From: Antilocapra americana
Lineage: Eukaryota > Chordata > Mammalia > Artiodactyla > Antilocapridae
NCBI GenBank assembly: GCA_007570785.1
Contig: ML664159.1
Coordinates: forward strand, 7,782,344-7,846,343
Reading direction: 5' to 3'
DNA length: 64,000 nucleotides
The position numbers and the translations under genes were made by a program. Positions 57,106-64,000 of this stretch are shown piece after piece. The notes beneath the pieces are model-generated. The model had not been told where the DNA came from and did no database searches. It saw only the letters and a program-made list of their open reading frames with translations. Position 1 is the stretch's first letter; the number at the start of each line of letters is the position of its first letter.

Positions 57106-58792
57106 TCAAATGTTGTAAATGGCAGAATTTCTTTCTTTTTCGTTGTCAAATAATATTCCAATCTATATTTATATATGTATGCATATATATACATATATCT
57201 ATATGTATTTATAGACATATTATATGTATATGCCACATCCTTTATCCACTCATTCATTGGTAAAGACAGGTTATTTCTGTGTCTTGGTTATAATAAACAA
57301 TGCTGTAGTGGACATAAGGATGTGGATACCTCTTTGAGGTAGTGATTATGTTTCCTTATGATATGTATCCATGAAGTGGAATTGCTGGATCATATACTAG
57401 TTATATTTTTAAGTTTTTGAGAAAACTTTATGTGTTTCATAACAGCTAAATCAGTTTACATTCCCACAAACAGTGCACAAGGGTTCCCTTTTTACTATAT
57501 CCTCATCAAAACATGTTATTTTTTATCTTTTTGATAATAGCCATTTTTTACACGTATAAAGTAATATCTCATTATGGTTTTGATTTATATTTCCCTGATG
57601 ATTAATAATGTTGAGCACCTCTTCATGTACCTGTTGGCCATCAATTTTCTTCTTTTGAAAAATATCTGTTCAGATCCTCTGCCATTTTTTTCATCAGATT
57701 TTTTTTTTTTTTTTTGCTATTTGCTTGCATAACTTCTTTACACATTTTGGATAGTAGTTACTTACCAGATATATGGTTTGCAGATACTTTATCTCATTCT
57801 GTAGGTTGATGTCATTTCATTTGATGTAGTCAGAGTAAACTTCATCATCATATTTTTGCATCTGTTGTCTTTACTTTTGGCCTCAAATCCAAAAAATGTA
57901 TTGTCAAGACCACTATCAAGGAGTTTACCCTCTATGTTTCCTTCTAGTTTTATGGTTTCAGGTATTCAAGTCTGTAAATTATTTTGAGTTCATCTTTGCA
58001 TTTGGTGTAAGAGTGGGATACAGTTTTACCTTTTTGCATATGGCTGCTCAGGATTTCCAACACCATTTGTTGGAAACATTATCCTGTCTCCTTTTTATAT
58101 TTTTGGCTACTTTATCATAATTTGGTTGTGACCATATATTCATGAGTTTATTTCTGTACTCCATTTTGTTCCATTGCACATATACCTTTTTAATGTACAT
58201 ATTATGCTGCTTTGATGACTATAACTTTTTAGTTTTGCTTGAAATCAGGAAAGTTGATGCCTCTCGATTCTCGTTTTTTCTCACATTTTTTTTCTGGATA
58301 TTTGAAGTCCTTTGAATTTCCTACAAATTTTAGATTTTAAAAAATTCTGTGAAAAATGATGGAATTTTGGTAGAGAGTGCATTGAGATTGTGGATCATTT
58401 TGAGAAGTATGGATATGTTAATGCTATTAATGCTAATCTGTGAGCAGGGAATGTTTCCATTCATTTGTGTATTCTTCAGGTTATTTCAACAGTGACAGTT
58501 TTCAGCATATAGATCTCACCTTGATAAAATTTATTTCTAGATATTTGGTTTGATGCAATTATAAAGGTATTGCTTAATATTTTTTTATGATAGTTTGTTA
58601 TTTGTGTATAGAAATGTGCTTGGTTTCTATACATTGACTTTATACTCCTCAGCTTTAGTGAATTTTTTCTAACGATTTTTTGGAGTGTTTAGGATTTTCA
58701 AAGTGTAATATGCCGTTTGAAAATAGAGTTTTACCTCTCGCTTGCTGACTTAGACATCTTATTTCTTTTTCTTGACTGTTTGCTCTAGTCCT
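57106..58792 (-). mobile_element. Older L1, 3' and ORF2 region, left part
   Basis: Minus-strand L1 from the ORF2 C-terminal region inward (for example TTCCCACAAACAGTGCACAAG, near the cysteine motif). It has many stops. An AT-rich palindromic patch lies at 57165-57235. Confidence 0.82.
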
Positions 58793-59003
58793 AGTACTAA
58801 GTCGCTTCGGTTGTGTTAGAGTCTTTGCAACCCCGTGGACTGTAACCTGCCAGGCTCCTCTGTCCATGGGATTCTCCAGAGGCAAGAACACTGGAATGGG
58901 TTGCCATGCCTTCCTCCAAGGGATGTTCCTGATCCAGAAATCAAACCCATATCTCTCATGTCTCCTGCACTGACACACAGGTTCTTTACCACCACCTGGG
59001 AAG
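58793..59003 (-). mobile_element. Bov-tA SINE inserted in L1
   Basis: Complete minus-strand body and head (ends TACCACCACCTGGGAAG). L1 sequence continues on both sides. Confidence 0.88.
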
Positions 59004-59420
59004 ATAGTTACTCTAGTTAAGACTTCTAGTACTATGTCAAATGAAAGTGGCAAAAGTAAACATTCCTGTCTTGTTCCTGAATCATCATTGACCATGATGT
59101 TAGCTATGGGCTTTACATATTTGGCCTTATTATGTTGAAATATGTTTCCTCTATATTCACTTTGTTGAAAGTTTTTATCTTAAGTGGATATTGAATTTTG
59201 TTAAATACTGTTTATAAGCTATTGAGATGATCATAGGGTTTTTATCCATTATCTTATTACTGTGATACATCACATTAATCAATTTTCAGATCTTAAACCA
59301 TCCTTGTGAACTTGAAGTAAATTCCAGATAGAATATGATCCTTTTAATAGTGTGTTGAATTCAATATACTGGTATTTTGATGAGGAGTTTTGCATCTATG
59401 TTCTTTGGAGAGATTTGCCA
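59004..59420 (-). mobile_element. Older L1 ORF2 region, right part
   Basis: Continues the RT-coding region on minus (block TTATCCATTATCTTATTACTG parallels L1-B near 19810) and fades near 59420. Confidence 0.78.
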
Positions 59421-59868
59421 TGGAATCAGTTTAAGCATGTCTTTATTTTCAACTTTAATTTTCCTCCATTATCCAGCCTGTTTTCTCTGTTACTCCCTCC
59501 ATCTCATTTTCCTCCCTCTCTCACTTTCTCTCTTCTTTATTTTATTCTTTCTTATTCACATTTTATTTATGTTTACCATGTGCCAAGCACCATAGTAAGT
59601 TTTGAGACAGATGGCAAAATGTTGAACATGATTCCTTCATCAGGGAATACACAATCTATTTTGGGAAGTCAAAGTTTTAAATAAGTATTGAGCAGTTTAA
59701 AAGGATGTTATGGGTATATGTAGCAAAAAATGCTTTCCCAAAGAGTGATGCCTTTGTGCTTGCATAGTAATTTTTTAGATTCCATTAATCTTACCAACAA
59801 ATATTTTTTGTACCCCAGTTACAAAGTTTGAATATTTTAGGCATGGATGATCAGTCTCCTTTTCGACT
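59421..59868. other. Unassigned sequence
   Basis: Pyrimidine-rich low-complexity sequence at 59460-59560; no gene recognised. Confidence 0.45.
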
Positions 59869-60041
59869 TCTCTGTTATTCGGTTGCTAAGTCATGTCCAA
59901 TTATTTGCAACCACATGGACTGCAGCATGCCAGGCTTCCCTGTCCTTCACTATCTCTCAAAATTTGCTCAAATTCATGTCCATTGAATTGGTGATGCCAT
60001 CCAACCATCTCATCATCTGTTGACCCCTTCTCCTCCTGCCA
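59869..60041 (-). mobile_element. BovB 3' end
   Basis: About 170 bases of minus-strand BovB (CTAAGTCATGTCCAATTATT, CATCCAACCATCTCATCATC). Confidence 0.88.
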
Positions 60042-61624
60042 TGTAATCACTCTCAAATCTCTTGTGTTTTAAAGACATGTGCTTGTTTCCCTGACTTAAT
60101 CAATATTAAATTCTTCTTTGGGAATCTTACTTCTGTTTTCTTTCTTTCTTCCATATTCATTATATTCCCATACTTGGTTAATTTCCCATGCTTGGTTATA
60201 CTAGAAAGCAGAAGTGATGGTATCACATTTATCCATTTATTTTTAATTCACTTGTTTGAAACACATATTCTGCAAATGTTTATTTAGTAGATATCTAGTG
60301 ATTATGTTCTCTTTTTTAGGTCTTTGATTTTCTCCTTGCTCCTGTTGTCACTTTTATATTCTTCTGCTTTTAGGTATATGCCACCTACATGTGTGACCTG
60401 GTGCCTCTCTAGTTGCTTTTTCTTCTGACCTCCCAGTTAATCTGTTTTCTTTGAGGGCTTTGACACCTGACATGAGTCTTCTTTTCTTCCACATCCTCTA
60501 ACATCAGAAAAAAAATAATATCAGCACTCATGTGTGTAAATTCATGTTATCCAAAAACAACTGAAGAACTTATTCTTCAAGTATTTCTTCCTCCAAATAA
60601 ATATTACTTGATTTATTTCTTCTACATAGAGCAAAATTAGCTGGGTACAAAGTTAACTGGTACCTGGTATTAAATAGATGATTTTTCCAAATGTTGTATT
60701 ATGTGAGAATGCAGTATCTTAATTATGAACATTGTATTTGTCTACTGAAACATTACCTTGGCTTTTAAGCTTTTAAATTCCTTAGGTAACTGGAAAGTAG
60801 TTAAATTTATTTATAGTATCTGTGACTTTCCTAAGATTATTGAAGAAATAGTTCAGGTAAAAAATATGTATTAGGCTTATGAACATTTTAAGAGACAGTA
60901 TTAGTACTTTATTATGACCAATAATGAAAATAAAACTTGATTAACAACAGTGTATGTGGCCATAAAGCCTTCAATTGGTTAATTACAAAGTTACAATTAA
61001 TAGTTCATTCAAAATCTTAGTGGGATATAGTATTAAATTGATCTTCACTATAATTTATTACTTTGAATAAGAGTTTGAAGACTCATATTTGAAATAACCT
61101 ACTGGAAAATGTTAGCAACTATGTTAAAATTTGATTACATGATATTTCATTTAATTAATTAACTTGAGAGAGATGAAGTTTTTTATTATACAAGTAGTCC
61201 CTTTTGAAAGCAATGAAATTCAGCTTGTAGCTTAATTAACTTCATAACATATTTGCTTAAAATATAAACACAGTATATTTCTAGTGACAAAAATATTTGT
61301 TACCTAATGTTAACAGGTTTAAGTATGGCATTGTTATTACTTTAGCAGGCCATAAATTCTGTCTGTACAGTAAGAAGTTGATGATATCTTGGTCATTCAA
61401 TTATACTGGACAAAAATTTGATATATTGTTCTTAGTAATGTGAGTGCAACTGTGCTTCCTATGTGCATAGCATAGAATAGTTTTGTAATTTACTGGAAGT
61501 TAAAATATTTGCAAATCTTGTTTATAAGGATACCATATAAATCATTGGATTTGTAAAAAAAAGAAAAACAGCACTGAAGAGAAATTATACAATACTTCAT
61601 CTGGGGAATAACATCAGTTACTGC
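60042..61624. other. Unassigned AT-rich sequence
   Basis: No gene is supported. 60290-60720 may contain a very old L1 ORF1-like remnant on the minus strand, but the match is weak. Confidence 0.35.
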
Positions 61625-61930
61625 TTTATTTATTTTTCTCAGATTCTTTTCCAACGTAGGCCATCACAGAGTGTTGAGTAGAGTCCAATGTACTATACAG
61701 TAGGTTCTTATTTTATATATAGTAGTGTGTATATATCAATCCCAATCTCCTAATATATTTCCCCCCACCCCTTTCCCCTGATTATTATAAATTTATTTCT
61801 TATGTCCATGATTCTACTTCTTTTTGTAAATAAGTTTTTTATTTTCCACATATAAGCGATATTATATGATGCTTCTTTTTCTGTGTCTGACTTACTTCAC
61901 TTGGGACAATCTCTAGGGTCCATCTTTACA
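61625..61930 (-). mobile_element. L1 3' UTR, left part
   Basis: Minus-strand L1 3' end (ACTATACAGTAGGTTC, CCACATATAAGCGATATTAT) interrupted by a Bov-tA and resumed at 62153. Confidence 0.8.
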
Positions 61931-62152
61931 TGTGTACATGCTAAGTCACTTCAGTAATGTCTAACTCTGTGCAACCCTGTGGGCTGTAGCCGTCCAGGTT
62001 CCTCTTTCCATGTGATTATCCAGACAAGAATACTGGAGTGGGTTACCATGTCCTCCTGCAGAGGATCTTCCCAACCCAGGGATCAAACCTGAGTCTCTTA
62101 TGTCTCCTGCATTGGTAGGAGGGTTCTTTACCACTAGTACCACCTGGGCAGC
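61931..62152 (-). mobile_element. Bov-tA SINE inserted in L1
   Basis: Complete minus-strand SINE. Diverged copies of the target (CTCTAGGGTCCATC before, CTTAGGTTCATCC after) are consistent with a TSD. Confidence 0.9.
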
Positions 62153-62510
62153 CTCTTAGGTTCATCCATGTTGCTGCAAATGGCATTATTTTGTTCTTTT
62201 TTATTTCTGAGTAATATTCTATTGTGTTTATGTACCACATTTTCTTTATCCATTCCTCTGTTGATGGACATTTAAGTTGCTTCCATGTCCTGACTATTGT
62301 AAATAGTGCTGGGATGCATATATCCTTTTGAATGATGGTTTTCTCCAGGAGATTGTGGGTTCATATGGTTGCTCTATTTTTAGTTTTTTAAGGTACCTCC
62401 ATACTGTTATTCATAATGGATGTACGACAGTGTAGGAGGGCTCCCTTTTCTCCACATTCTGTCCAGTATTTATTATTTGTAGATTTTTTTTAAATGAGCA
62501 TCTTTTACTT
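62153..62510 (-). mobile_element. L1 3' UTR and ORF2 C-terminus, right part
   Basis: Continues the L1 at 61625-61930 (GAGTAATATTCTATTGTG, GTTGATGGACATTTAAG). A short minus frame, MWYINTIEYYSEIKKNK, is the ORF2 tail. Confidence 0.8.
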
Positions 62511-63620
62511 TAGCTTGTTGAGATAAAACACCACTACAAACTTAAGTTAGACCGGCATTTGAGATTACTTGTTAGAATAAGTTTTGGTTTAAGACCTTAC
62601 TGGAAGTATACCGTAAGAGTATTTTTGAAATTGATTTTACAGCCTGGTTTTTTAACTTGATTTCATATAGTTTAAGTTGATTTGGAAAGAGACTTTAAGA
62701 TTTTACAAAAATTACATTATATACATCTCAGTCTCAAAAATGAATACTATAATACCTTATTATTTGTTTTTCTTAAAATTGATTTATCATCCTTTCATTC
62801 TTGGAATAAATCTCACTTGGTTGTGTTTTATAATCCTTTTTAGGTATAGCTGAGTTATATTTACCAATATCTTGTAAGGATTTATGTTTGAGAGAGACTA
62901 GTTTGTGATTATGGTTTCTTTTGTCCTCCTCAGCTTTTTGAATCAAGATGTGTTAGTCCTTCCAAAATCTTAGAGATATTTTTTTTTCCTTTTCATTTTT
63001 TTCTAAAAAGATTTATGTTAAATGGGCCAAGATTTAACATAAATATTTATGTTTACAAGTATGGGAGCTTGACATATTTTGGGGAAGATTTCAAGTAATA
63101 GATTCAACTGGATAGGTATATATTTTGATTTTCTATTTTATTTGTGGTCTTTTTTAGTAAGCTGTATTTTTAAAGTGGTTTGTCTATTTCATCCAAATTT
63201 TCAAATTTATTGATGTAAAATTATAGTATCTGTTTACTTTTCTTTCAGTGTCATTTCTTTATATGATGATTAGTGTTTTCATTCTGTTTTTCTTGATCAA
63301 TCTTAGTAGTGTGTGAAGCTTACTAATTTTTTTAAATAACCAATTATGGTTTTAAAATATTTTATTTCATGTTTATTACTTATATCTGCATCACTGATTT
63401 CTACTTTTTCCTTTGTCATTCCCTTCTGTTATTTTAAAGTTCTGATTTTCTGTTCTGCTCTGTCTTTGGAAGCTCAGATCTTTAAATTTTCAACTGCCTA
63501 AAAATAGTCTTCATTTTTGTATCCTATTTTTCTTTCTTCATCTGTTTAAGAGAGTGTTAAGCAAGTACTGACTGTAAGATTTCTTTTCTTATATGAACAG
63601 ATTTAGTTTATTATTATAAA
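62511..63620 (-). mobile_element. Ancient L1 ORF2 remnant
   Basis: Strongly degraded minus-strand L1 (TCATTCTTGGAATAAATC, TGGTTTGTCTATTTCATCC, and AATAACCAATTATGG near 63336-63350). Whether it belongs to the L1 just before it or is a separate older copy is unclear. Confidence 0.6.
63011..63044. repeat. Perfect 13-bp inverted repeat
   Basis: ATTTATGTTAAAT (63011-63023) and its exact reverse complement (63032-63044) surround an 8-base loop inside the ancient L1. Confidence 0.88.
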
Positions 63621-63889
63621 AGCTTTGTATTTTTCTAGATGAGATACCAATGAAAAATTTCATTGAGGCAGGTATCAAAAAATGTTATCAGTGTATATTA
63701 GATAGCATGAACTATTGATATTTTTAACCTATTAGTGAAGTTCACCTGACATGGGGAAGTTTTGTTTTGTTCTACTCTGTATTGTTTTAAAAAACATTCC
63801 ATTGTATGTTATAAGTCAGTAGTGATATTAATACAAATATATCTTCTATTATGAATGTGTACTTTTTAAGCTTAAGTTATTTTAATATA

Positions 63890-64000
63890 TCCATATTTTT
63901 ATATTAGTCTTCTAGGAGTGCCATCACAAAATAATGCAGATTAAGTGGCTTAAACAGTGGAAATTTATTTTCTCACAGTTCTGGAGGCTGGAAGTTCAAA
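63890..64000. mobile_element. Ancient mammalian repeat, partial at window edge
   Basis: The block GTGGCTTAAACAGTGGAAATT followed by TCTCACAGTTCTGGAGGCTGG is a familiar dispersed mammalian repeat. It runs off the window, and I do not assign a family. Confidence 0.5.

Overview
The window looks like nuclear DNA of a ruminant, most likely a Bos-type bovid. The evidence is its repeats: BovB (RTE) LINE fragments, Bov-tA and Bov-A2 SINEs, ruminant-type LINE-1 elements, and a class II-like LTR. These lie among older mammalian repeats (MIR, ancient L1, a Tigger-like DNA transposon). I found no convincing host protein-coding gene, tRNA, rRNA or CRISPR array. The DNA is AT-rich and intergenic or intronic in character. 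Repeat names come from recognising sequence, not from a database search, and edges are good to about 5-20 bases unless a target-site duplication (TSD) is given.

Region 1 (1-2577) is mostly unassigned, with one short L1 tail. Region 2 (2578-11285) is a nest. Two BovB copies lie in tandem on the minus strand. The second is split by a near-complete minus-strand L1 (L1-A, 3944-10424) with an intact ORF1 and an ORF2 carrying two nonsense codons and a changed endonuclease residue. The rest of that BovB is split again by a solo LTR (10472-10986). Region 3 (11286-18189) is mostly unassigned, with scattered SINE, BovB, MIR and L1 pieces.

Region 4 (18190-31772) is the most informative. A double-headed Bov-tA SINE was split by a full-length minus-strand L1 (L1-B). 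L1-B then received a Bov-A SINE (20348-20464) and, in its 5' UTR, a full-length plus-strand L1 (L1-C, 24561-30917). L1-C is followed by about 476 bp of non-L1-tail sequence, a second AATAAA and an A-run. A 13-bp TSD encloses the whole unit, which is the signature of an L1 3' transduction.

Region 5 (31773-45960) holds inverted Bov-tA pairs, an ancient L1 broken by BovB insertions (one with a 5' inversion), a Bov-A2 with TSD, a composite microsatellite, tandem L1 tails and a Tigger-like fossil. Region 6 (45961-56100) is sparser. It includes a 3.1-kb stretch free of young repeats (51736-54885) that holds the best candidate for conserved non-coding sequence and a possible exon. Region 7 (56110-64000) is a BovB reverse-transcriptase fragment joined to degraded minus-strand L1s carrying Bov-tA insertions.

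The only clearly protein-coding sequences are retrotransposon ORFs: ORF1 (RNA-binding chaperone) and ORF2 (endonuclease and reverse transcriptase) of L1-A and L1-C, remnants in L1-B, and a BovB RT fragment. ORF2p-type machinery of such L1s is thought to mobilise L1 copies, and BovB machinery to mobilise the Bov-tA and Bov-A2 SINEs, so the autonomous/non-autonomous pairs sit side by side here.
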